DNA of 64,000 bases from Streptomyces sp. Je 1-332 (GCF_040730185.1 NZ_CP160402.1:124001-188000), one strand, 5' to 3'. Shown: positions 17,074-26,152, numbered from the stretch's first letter. Program-made: numbers and translations. The notes: generated from the sequence alone by a model not told the origin.

Positions 17074-17543
17074 TGCGAGCGGGATGCCCTGGCCGTCGAC
17101 GATGAGGTGGTGCTTGCTGCCCGGCCGTGCGCGGTCGACCGGGCTGGGCCCGCTTTTGGGCCTTTACGAGCTGCCCTGACGTGGGAGGAGTCGATCACCG
17201 TCCGGCCCCAGTCGATCTGGTTCTTCGAGCGCAGCTTCTCCAGCAGGACGACGTGGAGTTGGTCCCAGACGCCGGCGTCATTCCAGGCGGCCAGGCGCCG
17301 CCAACAGGTCATTCCCGAGCCGAAGCCAAGCTCCTGGGGCAGATACTCCCACTGGATGCCGGTATGCAGCACGAACAAGATCCCGCACAGGGCCTGCCGA
17401 TCGGGCACCCGCGGTCTGCCCTGTGCCAGCTTCGGTCCAGGCTCGGGCAGCAACGGCTCGATAAGCGACCACAGTTCATCCGACACGATCCACGGCCGCG
17501 ACTGACGTTTCGCCACAACCAGACCAACGAGCCGACGCGCCAA
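17070..17543 (-). CDS. IS5 transposase, N-terminal frame (orfA)
   Basis: First half of the transposase (157 residues without shifting). The N-terminal DUF4096-type DNA-binding region reads WIVSDELWSLIEPLLPEPGP and is followed by QALCGILFVLHTGIQWEYLP and the catalytic IDWGRTVIDSSHVRAARKG. After that, the frame turns into low-complexity Ala/Ser/Thr because reading should have moved to the -1 frame at 17154-17160. Confidence 0.85.
   Translation of the reverse strand: MARRLVGLVVAKRQSRPWIVSDELWSLIEPLLPEPGPKLAQGRPRVPDRQALCGILFVLHTGIQWEYLPQELGFGSGMTCWRRLAAWNDAGVWDQLHVVLLEKLRSKNQIDWGRTVIDSSHVRAARKGPKAGPARSTAHGRAASTTSSSTARASRSQ
17154..17160 (-). other. -1 frameshift slippery heptamer C CCA AAA
   Basis: On the coding (minus) strand the frame-0 codons GGC CCA AAA contain the heptamer CCCAAAA, which fits the X XXY YYZ rule for -1 slippage. 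Slipping here joins the two transposase frames exactly where family similarity requires. Confidence 0.8.
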
Positions 17544-17577
17544 GAGTCACATGATCAACCGCTTTTGTTAGAAGCAG

Positions 17578-18186
17578 TTAGACCGTCGCGGCGGGCAGCA
17601 GCCCTTTCAGTATCTGCCCTCGGGGAAGACTCAGACCGAACCGCTCTTCCAGCACCGACAGAGATCTGGCGTGGGCGGCGTCACGGCTCTCCTCCCCCTC
17701 GATGCCGGCAGCCTGAACATCACGGAGAAGCAGATCCGGTGCCGTACCGCCCACGTGCGGGAACGAACACAAGTCGAAGCCGCACATGTACGTCTCCTGG
17801 TGAAAATAGGAGAATGAGGGTGGCGGCACCTTTGGATTCTCACTCTCGTAGTAGAGCTGGAAGACGTGCGCCTCCCCGGAGAGACCGTCGGTGAACCCCG
17901 GGCCCATATACCCCGGCCAGTCCCCGTACGCCACCGCGAAGGCCAGCCCCTCACTGGAGCCGTACCGCACTGCCGTCCGCGCGGGCGCATCCCGGCGCTC
18001 CAGGTGAGCCTCCAGCGTCTCGGCCGTGTACTCACCCAGCGGACCCGGCTCATCCCGGGCCAGGCGCCGCACCAGCTCATCCGGCTCATCCGGCTCCAGC
18101 CCACGGGCCAGCGTCACGCAATACCCGGCCCACGTCACGTCGCTGTTGGCCAGCCACGTCAGTCCGTCACTCAATCTCTCTCCCAT
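17578..18186 (-). CDS. DUF6461-like hypothetical protein
   Basis: A 202-residue soluble protein from ATG 18186, an assignment resting on the WLANSDVTWAGYCVTLARGL opening rather than on a ribosome site. Repeated in such proteins is the pattern of an N-terminal W...CVTLARGL.P.E, then AVRYGSSEGLAFAVAYGDWPG. This matches my memory of streptomycete DUF6461 proteins, of unknown function. Its stop is only seven bases from the end of the IS element, so the insertion came very near its 3' end. Confidence 0.6.
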   Translation of the reverse strand: MGERLSDGLTWLANSDVTWAGYCVTLARGLEPDEPDELVRRLARDEPGPLGEYTAETLEAHLERRDAPARTAVRYGSSEGLAFAVAYGDWPGYMGPGFTDGLSGEAHVFQLYYESENPKVPPPSFSYFHQETYMCGFDLCSFPHVGGTAPDLLLRDVQAAGIEGEESRDAAHARSLSVLEERFGLSLPRGQILKGLLPAATV

Positions 18187-18544
18187 GCCGAAAGGGTTCC
18201 GAGAACTCGCTGTCGTCCGCAGACGACGGCACCAGCCGCAGCCGACCCCCCGGCCCCAGCCCACACCGGCACCGTACGTCCGGCTCCAGCAACTACCCCG
18301 CCTGTCGCGGCGAGCAGCGCTGCCCGCCGCGGAGTCTGTCAGAGCGTGGTGGCCAACCGGACTGCAGCTGGGTGAGGATGAGCCGCAGTTCGAGTCGAGC
18401 CGAAACCATAGGCCTGCCCTGTGGCAGGTCGTCCACGCCCGTCGCGCCGAAGGGCGACCAGCCCGCGCGCCGCATCGCGCCCAGCCCGGCCTCGGCCGTG
18501 GGCCAACCGATGGAGCGGTCATCGGTCAAGTACGGGGCGGGCGC
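18187..18544. other. Intergenic or small ORF, uncertain
   Basis: About 360 bp. A minus-strand frame from TTG 18529 (78 codons, LTDDRSIGWPTAEAGLGAMR...) begins 16 bases after the upstream gene's stop and could be a coupled small gene, but it has no recognisable domain and weak start signals. Confidence 0.3.
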
Positions 18545-19195
18545 TCATCCCCAGGTTTCACCGGTGACCAGCGCGGACCCGAAGTGCCGGGCAGCCACCG
18601 TTTCGATGGCCGGGCAAGGAGTTCCCTCGCCATGCTTGAACGTGTTGACCACGCACGTCTGTACGGGATGCGTCGGCCCGCCCGACCGGCCGAGGGTGTT
18701 CGCCTCCAGCGGCCTGTGCTGCGGCGTGGCCAAGGCGAAGCAGGCCAGCACGGTGCGCTCGTCCTCGTACCAGTAGTGGTCCAGGATCGCGGAGTTGGTG
18801 AAGTCGAGGCACCGGAATGTGACAGCGATGTCCTGCTGCGCGTAGGGGGCGTCACGCAGTGCGGGCAGCACGTCATCAAGGGTCTCGCCGCGGGCCAGGA
18901 GCACCGCCCGCTCAACCGATACGCCCCACGGCGGCGGCTCACTGTCCGGGCCGTCATCGGCGGGCCGCTCCTCGGAGACGAGTTCCGTTCCGATGGCGGG
19001 CGATTCGAACCGGGCCCGCCCCAGGACACTGTCCCAGCCCAGACCGGCGTTGACACACAGAGTGCCGGCGAACACCGCCCACGGCGTGCGCACCAGCTGC
19101 TCCCGGCCAAGGTCCACCACCAGCTGCCCGAACTCCTCCAACGGGAGCAAGGCTGGTGTGGCAGGCGCGATGAAGGTGTCGACCCAGATACCCAT
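18545..19195 (-). CDS. Hypothetical protein
   Basis: A 216-residue soluble protein, not recognised. It has a regular globular composition: LPLEEFGQLVVDLGREQLVR, then a beta-rich middle with DIAVTFRCLDFTNSAILDHYWYEDERTV in consecutive strands. No signal peptide. The start at ATG 19195 lacks a clear ribosome site. It is divergent from the DinB gene, separated by about 130 bp. Confidence 0.6.
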   Translation of the reverse strand: MGIWVDTFIAPATPALLPLEEFGQLVVDLGREQLVRTPWAVFAGTLCVNAGLGWDSVLGRARFESPAIGTELVSEERPADDGPDSEPPPWGVSVERAVLLARGETLDDVLPALRDAPYAQQDIAVTFRCLDFTNSAILDHYWYEDERTVLACFALATPQHRPLEANTLGRSGGPTHPVQTCVVNTFKHGEGTPCPAIETVAARHFGSALVTGETWG

Positions 19196-19326
19196 GAGTT
19201 GGTTCTACCTACGCCCCGAAGCTACGTCATCCCGATATCAGTGCAAGCGGTGGCGCTCAGCCGCGCGCGCAGCGACCCACGGGCACTGATCTCGGGCGGG
19301 GTCTCGTTTGTATGTAGTGTGCGGAC

Positions 19327-19890
19327 ATGACAAGGAGTGAGCGGCTCGCGGAGCAATTGGACTGGTACTGGCACAAGAACCTGCGGCCCCGGCTGGACGG
19401 TCTTACCGATGAGGAGTACTTCTGGGAGCCGGTGCGTGGCTGCTGGAGCATCCGCCCACGTGGCACGTCGGCCGCACCGATGTCGGAAGGTTCGGGGGAA
19501 TGGACGATGGATTTCGCGTCCCCTGGCCCGGTGCCGGCGCCCGTGACCACGATTGCCTGGCGGCTGGCGCACATCATCGTCGACTGCCTGGGCTATCGGG
19601 TCGGATGGCACTTCGGCGGCCAGGATGTCGACTCCGCGACATTCGCCTACGCGGGGACCGCTGACGAGGCGCTAGAACAGCTCGATGCGATGTACGAGAG
19701 ATGGAACGCGGGGGTCCGCGAGCTCTCGGACGCTGACCTGGACAACCCGCCGTCGGTGGGTCCCGAGCGGTTTCCGATGGAGAACAGGGTCCTGCATGTC
19801 AACCGGGAGCTGATCCATCACGGCGCCGAGATTTCCCTGCTGCGCGACCTCTACCGCTGGCAGGACGGAGCCGCACCGCGCCGCATATGA
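19327..19890 (+). CDS. DinB-superfamily protein
   Basis: A 187-residue four-helix-bundle protein of the DinB/YfiT superfamily, whose members are metal- or thiol-dependent enzymes (for example mycothiol S-transferases in actinobacteria). The likely metal ligands are His 82 in AWRLAHIIVD and the pair near 164-165 in RELIHHGAEISLLRDLYRW. ERLAEQLDWYWHKNLRPRLD forms the first helix. Use of mycothiol is inferred from the host group, not from the sequence. Confidence 0.8.
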   Translation: MTRSERLAEQLDWYWHKNLRPRLDGLTDEEYFWEPVRGCWSIRPRGTSAAPMSEGSGEWTMDFASPGPVPAPVTTIAWRLAHIIVDCLGYRVGWHFGGQDVDSATFAYAGTADEALEQLDAMYERWNAGVRELSDADLDNPPSVGPERFPMENRVLHVNRELIHHGAEISLLRDLYRWQDGAAPRRI

Positions 19891-19980
19891 CTCCGTGGCT
19901 GCTGGAGCCCGCTCCGTCAAGAGGATCCTGCTGGTCGATATGTGCTGGCCGCTTGAGCCGAAGGCCGCGAGACTCAGGCT

Positions 19981-20499
19981 GTGAACATGGGGATCTCTGG
20001 TTTCGAGCCGTCTTTTCTGGTCGGGTGCAAGGCAGTTCAGCAGGCGCACGGGGCACGTCTGGCGACGCTGGCCGGTAGGCGGTTGACGGGCTTCGCCGTG
20101 GTGCGTTTCGTCGAGGACGGGGACTGGTTCGCCGAATGCCCGGTCGTGCTGGACTTCGACGGCATCCAGGTTGAGGTCTGCCACTGGAAGTTCGACGAGC
20201 TCTCGATCGGCTGGGACACGATCGACACCGCGGCGGAGATCGCCGGGTGGGAGTGGTTCGAGCTGACGCCCCGATGGTCTCAGCACGATGAGCGCCTCCA
20301 ACCGTTCGTCGGTCAGGAACTGCGCGAGGTCGCGCTCCTTGAGTGGCGGCCAGCCGGCCCTGGCCTGGCGGCTGGGTCGTTGGTGGTGGAATTTGCGTTC
20401 GCCGGGGGCTGCCTGCGGATCGCCAACGGACTCGACGAGAACCGCATCGAGGTCGGCGGGTCCCGGCCGGACTACGTTCGGCACCGGCTGGGCTGTTGA
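19981..20499 (+). CDS. Hypothetical protein
   Basis: Protein of about 170 residues starting at GTG 19981 or ATG 19987, neither with a good ribosome site. It is a mostly beta protein with many aromatic residues (FAVVRFVEDGDWFAECPVVL, then GWEWFELTPRWSQHDERL). No family recognised and no export signal. Confidence 0.55.
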   Translation: MNMGISGFEPSFLVGCKAVQQAHGARLATLAGRRLTGFAVVRFVEDGDWFAECPVVLDFDGIQVEVCHWKFDELSIGWDTIDTAAEIAGWEWFELTPRWSQHDERLQPFVGQELREVALLEWRPAGPGLAAGSLVVEFAFAGGCLRIANGLDENRIEVGGSRPDYVRHRLGC

Positions 20500-20600
20500 G
20501 GGCTACCGCCCTGTCAGGGGCCCGGTTGGTCTCCCCCCATGGCCGGCAGCAGGGTGGCCTGAGCAGGGCCCGGGGCAAGCCCGCTTGCTCTCCGGGCCGT

Positions 20601-20787
20601 CTGGTGCTGGTGTTGCAGTTCGTGGAAGGCCTCACCGACCGGCAGCCGCGGAAGCGGTGGGGAACGGAAGCGGGCGGTGCGGGAACGGAAGCAGTGCGGG
20701 CATGGAAGCCGTGCGGGCACGGATCGACCTCACATACGCTCTCGGGCTGGGAACTGGCTAAGCCGGGCTTCGACTTCTCGGTGCTGT
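20601..20787 (+). pseudogene. IS1182-type transposase remnant
   Basis: LVLQFVEGLTDRQ is followed, across frame changes and a short insertion, by AVRARIDLTYALGLG and KPGFDFSVL. Together they reproduce the conserved N-terminal stretch of IS1182-family transposases. The rest of the transposase is absent. The fragment lies in the 400-bp gap before the M23 peptidase gene, which otherwise shows nothing. Confidence 0.65.
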
Positions 20788-20899
20788 CGGCGGCATGTTT
20801 CGGGCACAGCCGAAACACCTCCCGCCCATGCCGACCCGCCTCCTACGGTGCTGAGTGTTCACAGAAACATCAGCTCAGCACTACGGGGGAAACACCACC

Positions 20900-21877
20900 A
20901 TGAAACGAACACTGCGCACGGCCCCACTGGCTGCGACCGCCGTGGGCCTGGCCACCGCCCTGACCCTCACCGCCTGCGGCGCCACGGACGTCGCCGACAG
21001 CGGGAGCGCCGCCGCGATCGAGAAGGACCACAAGAACAACAGCGCACTTCCCGTTCAGAACGCCCAGGCCCAGAGCCAGCCCAACTCCCACCAGTCGAAG
21101 GCGGCATCCGACGCCGTACGCAAGCCCATGCGCCGGCTGTGGATGCCCCTCCCCTGCGGGCAGAAGTGGCGCGTCAACACCTGGGACGCACAGCACTGGC
21201 CGGCGCTGGACATGGTCCGCGAGCCGCAGCACAAGACGGAGGGCTCGACGGTACGCGCCGCCGCCTCCGGCACGGTCCGCTTCGCGAAGTGGGACGGCGG
21301 CGCCGGAAACGTCGTACAGATCAAGCACTCCTACGGCTACTACACCACGTACCTCCACCTCAAAAAGCGCAGCGTCAAGGCGGGCCAGAAGGTCAAGCGC
21401 ACCACGAAGATCGGGACGGTCGGCCAGACCGGCTCGAACGGCAACACCCCGCACCTGCACTTCGAGGTCGCCAAGGGCAAGGGCAACGCGAACCACTGGG
21501 GCGAGGACAAGGGCGACAAGTACCGCAAGGTCGCGAACCTCTATCCCAAGACCTACAACGACAACAACGGCGGCGGCCCCGGCGGCGGCGAGTGGCGCAA
21601 CCAGGTTTCGCACTCCTGCTCGGCCCCCAAGCCGACGAAGTGGGCGCCGTTCAAGGTGGTCAAGGAGGTCAACAAGCGCAAGTGGGCCGGTACGAAGTAC
21701 GAGTCGTCCGGGAAGCTGAAGAAGGGCAAGACGGTGATGCTGGGCTGCAACCACACCCGTAAGCCCGACGGTAAGCTCTACCGGCGCCTGGACGGTGGCG
21801 GCGGCGCGGACGGCCGGGGCCTGTGGGTGCGGTCCTCTACCAAGTACGTCAAGCAGACGGCCGGTTGCAGTAGGTGA
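20900..21877 (+). CDS. M23 metallopeptidase lipoprotein
   Basis: Lipid-anchored LytM-type endopeptidase of 325 residues, acting on cell-wall peptide cross-links. ATG 20900 has GGGGGA nine bases upstream; the lipobox is LTAC (Cys 26). Zinc-site residues are His 99 and Asp 104 in QHWPALDM and the HLH pair at 185-187 (PHLHFEV), with His 153 in YLHLK as the catalytic helper. The first motif has one residue more than the textbook HxxxD spacing. A C-terminal Lys-rich region (residues 235-325) with paired cysteines may bind the wall. Confidence 0.85.
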   Translation: MKRTLRTAPLAATAVGLATALTLTACGATDVADSGSAAAIEKDHKNNSALPVQNAQAQSQPNSHQSKAASDAVRKPMRRLWMPLPCGQKWRVNTWDAQHWPALDMVREPQHKTEGSTVRAAASGTVRFAKWDGGAGNVVQIKHSYGYYTTYLHLKKRSVKAGQKVKRTTKIGTVGQTGSNGNTPHLHFEVAKGKGNANHWGEDKGDKYRKVANLYPKTYNDNNGGGPGGGEWRNQVSHSCSAPKPTKWAPFKVVKEVNKRKWAGTKYESSGKLKKGKTVMLGCNHTRKPDGKLYRRLDGGGGADGRGLWVRSSTKYVKQTAGCSR

Positions 21878-21980
21878 ACTCCCCTTCAGCTGAACGCTGT
21901 TGAACCGGTCACCACCCCGTCGAGCCAACCTCGCCCGTGACTTCCGACGCTGTTGGTCAATTCGGCTGCGGGTTCCGATG

Positions 21981-22011
21981 CCGGCCCCCGAGACTTGGTC
22001 TCGGGGGCCGG
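21981..22011. terminator. Terminator hairpin
   Basis: Perfect 14-bp arms (21981-21994, 21998-22011) with a 3-nt loop between the converging M23 peptidase and GPP34 genes. Confidence 0.8.
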
Positions 22012-22085
22012 GTCGTGGTGCAGGGGGGACCGCGATGGGTGCGGAGATCTTGAGCGGTCGCCTTGTTCCCGAAGTCGGGTTCGGC

Positions 22086-22685
22086 TCACGGTCCGCGCCA
22101 GAGATTGGCATAGGCAGCGTTCTCGATGGTCCGCCTCTGGCGTACTGCCTCCAGCTCCATCACCGCGTCGTGGACGGCGGCCAGTACGGTCGTCACCGCC
22201 TCGTCCTCGAGGACGGACTCATCCTCGGATCGTTCATTCTCGATGCCCACGGCCGAGGCGAGGGCGGCCAGGACGGGCTCCTTCTCTCTCCAGCGGTCGC
22301 CTGCACGGCGGCGCGCGGGCGTATCGACCGGTTCCACGCGTTTCGAGCCGAAGGGCAACCGGCCGCTCCGCTGCGGCTTCAGCTCTTCGTTCTTCTCCAA
22401 GGCGGCCTGGTACACGGCCGAGAGGTCCCGGCCCCGGCGCCACAGCCAGTCCTCGATCCGCTCATAGGGCGCCTGCCGAGTGAGAGCTGCCGCAGCCTCG
22501 TCCATGAGCTGCTCATCCGGCGTCGACTGTCCACCCGGCACGATGCGGTCGCCGTCCACTGCGACCGCCCCCGCAGCGATGAGATCGATCAGCTCGGCTC
22601 CCGCGAGTGCGAGGGACAGGTCGCCCTGTCCCACGGAATGCTTCAGTTCCATGGCGATGATGAACAGGTCTTTCGCCGTGGTCAT
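22086..22685 (-). CDS. GPP34-family phosphoprotein
   Basis: A 199-residue protein of the GPP34 (GOLPH3) family. Streptomycetes carry several; in eukaryotes the family binds phosphoinositides, while the bacterial role is unknown. The N-terminus KDLFIIAMELKHSVGQGDLSLALAGAELIDLIAAGAV is the family hallmark region, followed by helical segments and YERIEDWLWRRGRDL. GGGGAG lies upstream of the ATG. Monocistronic. Confidence 0.85.
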   Translation of the reverse strand: MTTAKDLFIIAMELKHSVGQGDLSLALAGAELIDLIAAGAVAVDGDRIVPGGQSTPDEQLMDEAAAALTRQAPYERIEDWLWRRGRDLSAVYQAALEKNEELKPQRSGRLPFGSKRVEPVDTPARRRAGDRWREKEPVLAALASAVGIENERSEDESVLEDEAVTTVLAAVHDAVMELEAVRQRRTIENAAYANLWRGP

Positions 22686-22810
22686 GAACGGCTCCCCTCA
22701 AAGACATCGACAAAGGTGACTCTCCGCCAACGGGCCCACGTCCGAAGCCAGCCCGGCGCGGCCCCGCGGTGCGACTGTCACGATCAGTATTGCCCAGTAC
22801 ACGCGGCCTC

Positions 22811-23833
22811 CTACGCGGACTGCGGATGCATCAGCCGGGCCAGCAGGTCGTCGAGGGTGACGATGCCGGTGAGTCGTCCGGTGTCGTCGCTGACGATGGC
22901 CAGCGACGCGCGGCGATCGCGCAGTTGCTCGATGGCGTGGCCGACGGTGTCCTGGCTGTCCAGTTCCGGCACGGGGCGTGCGAGATCCCTGGCGCTGGTG
23001 GTCGTCCGGCCTCGGGCGCGGGCGATCAGCGCGTCGCGCGCGTGGACGGAGCCGAGGACCAGCGGGCCGTCGAGCACCAGCAGACGGCTGCGGTCGTGCG
23101 CGGCAGCGGCTGCGAGGATCTCCTCGACGGTTGCCTGGGCCGGGATCGAGGTGATCTGGTCGGCTGGTGTCTGTAGGTCGACGACCGGCATGTGCGGCTC
23201 GGTCAAAGAGTTGGTGATCAGCCCGGAATCAGCCGCGCTGATGAGACCGAGCCGCTCGGACTCCTCGACGAGATGGGTCAGTTGCTCGCGGTTGTGGACC
23301 GAGGTGAGCTCATCCCTCGGGGTGACCCGGCACATCCGTACCAACGCGTTGCTGACTTTGTTGAGCAGCCGGATCAGGGGTCGTACGACCTTCACGACGG
23401 CACGGAAGGGGGGTGAGAGCAGCATCGCCGAGCGCTCGGGGTGGGCGATGGCCCAGGACTTGGGCGCCATTTCGCCAAGGACCATGTGCAGGAAGACCAC
23501 GACGATCATCGCGAAGGCGAAGGAGACGCCGTAGCTGAGCCCGCTGGGGAGGCCCAACTTGTGCAGCAGTGGGTCGAGTTCGTGTGAGACCGCGGGTTTG
23601 GAGATCGAGCCGAGGCCCAGGGTGCAGACGGTGATGCCGAGTTGTGCGCCCGCGAGCATGAGCGAGAGCTCGCGCATCCCGGCGAGCGCGGCCTTGGCGC
23701 CGCGCTGTTTGTCGGCTGCCGCCTTTTCCATGCGGTGGCGTTTCGCGGCGACCAGTGCGAATTCGGCAGCCACGAAGAAGCCGCTGCCGATCAGCAGCAG
23801 GACGGTGACGAAGAGCGCCATCGGGAAACTCAT
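22811..23833 (-). CDS. CNNM/CBS membrane protein (hemolysin-like), second
   Basis: Membrane protein of 340 residues with an N-terminal CNNM (DUF21) transmembrane domain (about residues 1-190; FFVAAEFALVAAKRHRME, then GAQLGITVCTLGLG and MVLGEMAPKSWAI) and a CBS pair (LTEPHMPVV..., RLTGIVTLDDLLARL). CNNM/CorC proteins act in Mg and other divalent cation export. It lacks the C-terminal CorC_HlyC domain present in its neighbour. The start overlaps the upstream stop (ATGA), so the two are translationally coupled and probably form one complex. Confidence 0.88.
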   Translation of the reverse strand: MSFPMALFVTVLLLIGSGFFVAAEFALVAAKRHRMEKAAADKQRGAKAALAGMRELSLMLAGAQLGITVCTLGLGSISKPAVSHELDPLLHKLGLPSGLSYGVSFAFAMIVVVFLHMVLGEMAPKSWAIAHPERSAMLLSPPFRAVVKVVRPLIRLLNKVSNALVRMCRVTPRDELTSVHNREQLTHLVEESERLGLISAADSGLITNSLTEPHMPVVDLQTPADQITSIPAQATVEEILAAAAAHDRSRLLVLDGPLVLGSVHARDALIARARGRTTTSARDLARPVPELDSQDTVGHAIEQLRDRRASLAIVSDDTGRLTGIVTLDDLLARLMHPQSA

Positions 23834-25170
23834 GAGCGGGACTCCTCGGGCGGGGCCTCGGCGTGGGGCATCCATTCCAGACGTACGCGCTCGGCGACAT
23901 GGCGGTCCAGGGTGCGTACGTCGATGACCGCGCGGCCCTCGTCGGACAGCCGGAGGGCGACGCGGTCGCCGACGGCGGGGAAGCGGCCGAGCCGGTCGAC
24001 GATCAGGCCGGAGACGGTGTCGTAGTCGTCGTCCTGGGGCAGCTCGATCCCCGTGGCTTCGGCGATCTCGTCCAGGCGACGGCCGGCGTCCACCAGCCAA
24101 CCGTTGCCGTCAGGGGCGGCGAGTTCGACGACGGTGTCGCTCTCGTCGGCGATGTCGCCCACCAGTTCCTCCGCGATGTCCTCGTACGTGACGATGCCCG
24201 CCACACCGCCGTGCTCGTCGAGGACGACGGCGAACTCATCGTCCCGCCGGCGCATCTGCGCCACCGCGGCGGGCAGTTCCAGGGTGTCGGGCAGCAGCAG
24301 GGGGCGCCGGGCGGCCGCCCCCGCGGTCGTTTCGGCGAGGCTGTCCGCGGGGAGTCGCATGAGTTCGCGGACGCCCAGCACGCCGCCGATGTCGTCGGGG
24401 TGGTCGCCGAGGACGGGGTAGTTGGAGTGGCCGTGCTTGGCGATCAGTTCGACCGCGTCCGCGGCGCTGGCGTCCTTGCGGACGAAGACGGCATCAGCGC
24501 GCGGCACCATCACCTCGTCCAGCGTGCGCTCGGAGAACTCCAGCGCGTGGTCGAGGAGCGCGGCGGTGTCCTTGGGCAGTTCACCCTGCTCGTGGGACTC
24601 GCCGATGAGGTGACCCAACTCCTCCAGGGTCGCTCCGTGATGCAGTTCCTCGACGGGCTCGATGCCGACCCGGCGCAGCAGCCGGTTGGCCGCGCTGTCG
24701 AAGATCCGCACGAGCGGTCCGACGACCTTCAGATACGCGAGGGTGGAGCCGGCAAGCGACTTGGCGAGCCGCTCGGGAACGGCGAGGGCGAGATTCTTCG
24801 GCGCCAGCTCGCCCAGGACCATCTGTACGACGGTGGCCAGCACGAAGGCCAGGACGACCGAGATGCCGCTGACGGCGCCGTCCGGAATGCCTATCCCGGT
24901 CAGCACGGGCCTGAGCAGCGCTGACACGGACGGCTCGGCGATGAAGCCGACGACCAGGCCGGTGACGGTGATGCCGAGCTGCGCGCCCGACAGCATGAAG
25001 GACAGCCGACCGAGGACCTTCAAGGCGCGGGCGGCACGCTTGTCGCCCGCTGCCGCCTCGCGCGCCAGGGCAAGACGATCCGCTGATACGTAGGCGAACT
25101 CCTGGGCAACGAAATAGCCGGTGCCGGCGGTCAGGACAAACACCGCTAGAAGGCCCAGTGCGGCACTCAT
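23830..25170 (-). CDS. CNNM/CBS/CorC membrane protein, first
   Basis: A 446-residue membrane protein: a CNNM domain (YFVAQEFAYVSADRLALA, SGAQLGITVTGLVVGF, MVLGELAPKNLALA), two CBS motifs (residues about 215-340, including EVMVPRADAVFV and GGVAGIVTYEDIAEELVGDI) and a C-terminal CorC_HlyC domain (DTVSGLIVDRLGRFPAVGDRV). It is the full-length partner of the shorter downstream gene, and such tandem pairs are common in actinobacteria. Divalent cation homeostasis is the family role. Confidence 0.9.
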   Translation of the reverse strand: MSAALGLLAVFVLTAGTGYFVAQEFAYVSADRLALAREAAAGDKRAARALKVLGRLSFMLSGAQLGITVTGLVVGFIAEPSVSALLRPVLTGIGIPDGAVSGISVVLAFVLATVVQMVLGELAPKNLALAVPERLAKSLAGSTLAYLKVVGPLVRIFDSAANRLLRRVGIEPVEELHHGATLEELGHLIGESHEQGELPKDTAALLDHALEFSERTLDEVMVPRADAVFVRKDASAADAVELIAKHGHSNYPVLGDHPDDIGGVLGVRELMRLPADSLAETTAGAAARRPLLLPDTLELPAAVAQMRRRDDEFAVVLDEHGGVAGIVTYEDIAEELVGDIADESDTVVELAAPDGNGWLVDAGRRLDEIAEATGIELPQDDDYDTVSGLIVDRLGRFPAVGDRVALRLSDEGRAVIDVRTLDRHVAERVRLEWMPHAEAPPEESRS

Positions 25171-25546
25171 CGGCGCGTCGATCGAGAGGGGGCGCCCCGC
25201 CGCGTGCCGCGATCAGCCAGGTTGTTCAGGGTCTGGCGGGGTGGTCGGGGGCTGTGCTCCGGAGGGTCCGTCGCTGTGGCGGACAAGGCGCTGCTCCTTG
25301 GTGTGGGTGTTTCAGGACAACGGTCACGACCCCGGTCGAGTTCCCGTCCACCCAGGTCAGGGCATCATGTGAGGGCATCGCACACCACAGGACGGGAAGG
25401 CGATCTCCATCTCGTCCGTCATGGCGGCAAACCGTCATGGCGGCAAAGAGGGGCACCCGAACCGGCGAAACGCGTCCTACAGCGAGTACGGGGACCGCGC
25501 CGTCGCAAAACATTCATCGCACCCTGGACACGCATCTACGGCGACG
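25171..25546. other. Intergenic, nothing supported
   Basis: About 375 bp upstream of the CNNM pair. It holds a 16-bp tandem duplication at 25416-25447 and no frame with a domain. Promoter for the CNNM operon is expected close to 25171. Confidence 0.35.
25416..25447. repeat. 16-bp tandem duplication
   Basis: CCGTCATGGCGGCAAA occurs twice in direct succession, in non-coding sequence. Confidence 0.9.
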
Positions 25547-26152
25547 TCACCCAGGCACGCCGAGCGGTGGGTGCTCGAGCACGCGGGGCTTGTACTCGAC
25601 CAGCTGGGTGCGTCCGTCGAAGGTGCGGTGCTCGATCATCTCGAGGGCGACGTCGGGGTAGCCGTCGTAGATGCGTTCTGCGCCCGTGGCCCCGGTGATC
25701 ACCGGGAACATCACGACCCGGAAGCGGTCGACGAGTCCGGCTCGTAGCAGGGACCGGCACAGGCGCAGGCTGCCGATCGTGCTCAGGAGCCCTGAGCCGC
25801 TCGACTTCATGGCTCGGACCGCCTCGACGGCATCGTCACGGACGAGCGTGCAGTTGGCCCACGTCAGTGGCTCCTTGAGCGAGGAGGAGAACACCATCTT
25901 GGACGCTTGCGTGAGTTCGTCGACGGATGCCTCTTCTTCGGGCCTGAACTCATCTTGGCCGTCGGGGACCTCGCCTGCGGCGAAGCCCGACATCTGGCGG
26001 TAGGTGTTCGTCCCCATCAGGAAGGTGGCCTCGGGCTGCTCGCCGAGCCAAGCGAGGTACTCGGGGCCCTCGAGGCCCCAGAACCCGGGCCACCCCTCCC
26101 CCGATGCGTGGCCGTCGAGGGAGGTGATGAAGTCGACGAGAAGTTCCGACAT
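25547..26152 (-). CDS. Dihydrofolate-reductase-family protein
   Basis: A 201-residue soluble reductase of the RibD C-terminal/DHFR-like family, binding NADPH. Typical segments are LLVDFITSLDGHASGEGWPG, FLMGTNTYRQMSG, KMVFSSSLKEPLTWANCTLV, GSLRLCRSLLRAGLVDRFRV and MFPVITGATGAERIYDG. AGGAAAGGA lies upstream of the ATG. These proteins are often involved in stress or are of unknown substrate; no pteridine genes are nearby. Confidence 0.88.
   Translation of the reverse strand: MSELLVDFITSLDGHASGEGWPGFWGLEGPEYLAWLGEQPEATFLMGTNTYRQMSGFAAGEVPDGQDEFRPEEEASVDELTQASKMVFSSSLKEPLTWANCTLVRDDAVEAVRAMKSSGSGLLSTIGSLRLCRSLLRAGLVDRFRVVMFPVITGATGAERIYDGYPDVALEMIEHRTFDGRTQLVEYKPRVLEHPPLGVPG

Larger units (their letters stand above)
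16699..17571 (-). mobile_element. IS5-family insertion sequence, apparently intact
   Basis: Element of about 870 bp. The left end reads CTAACAAAGCCGTTG and the right end, reverse-complemented, CTAACAAAAGCGGTTG, imperfect terminal inverted repeats of about 16 bp. It carries one transposase split over two overlapping frames with a slippery site. The stop codon of the second frame lies inside the left repeat, as is common in this group. I could not assign a clean target duplication. Confidence 0.8.

Noticed and set aside
18985..19025. tRNA-like T-arm sequence (GCGATTCGAACC)
   Set aside because: It lies inside a coding frame and no acceptor stem or anticodon arm can be built around it.
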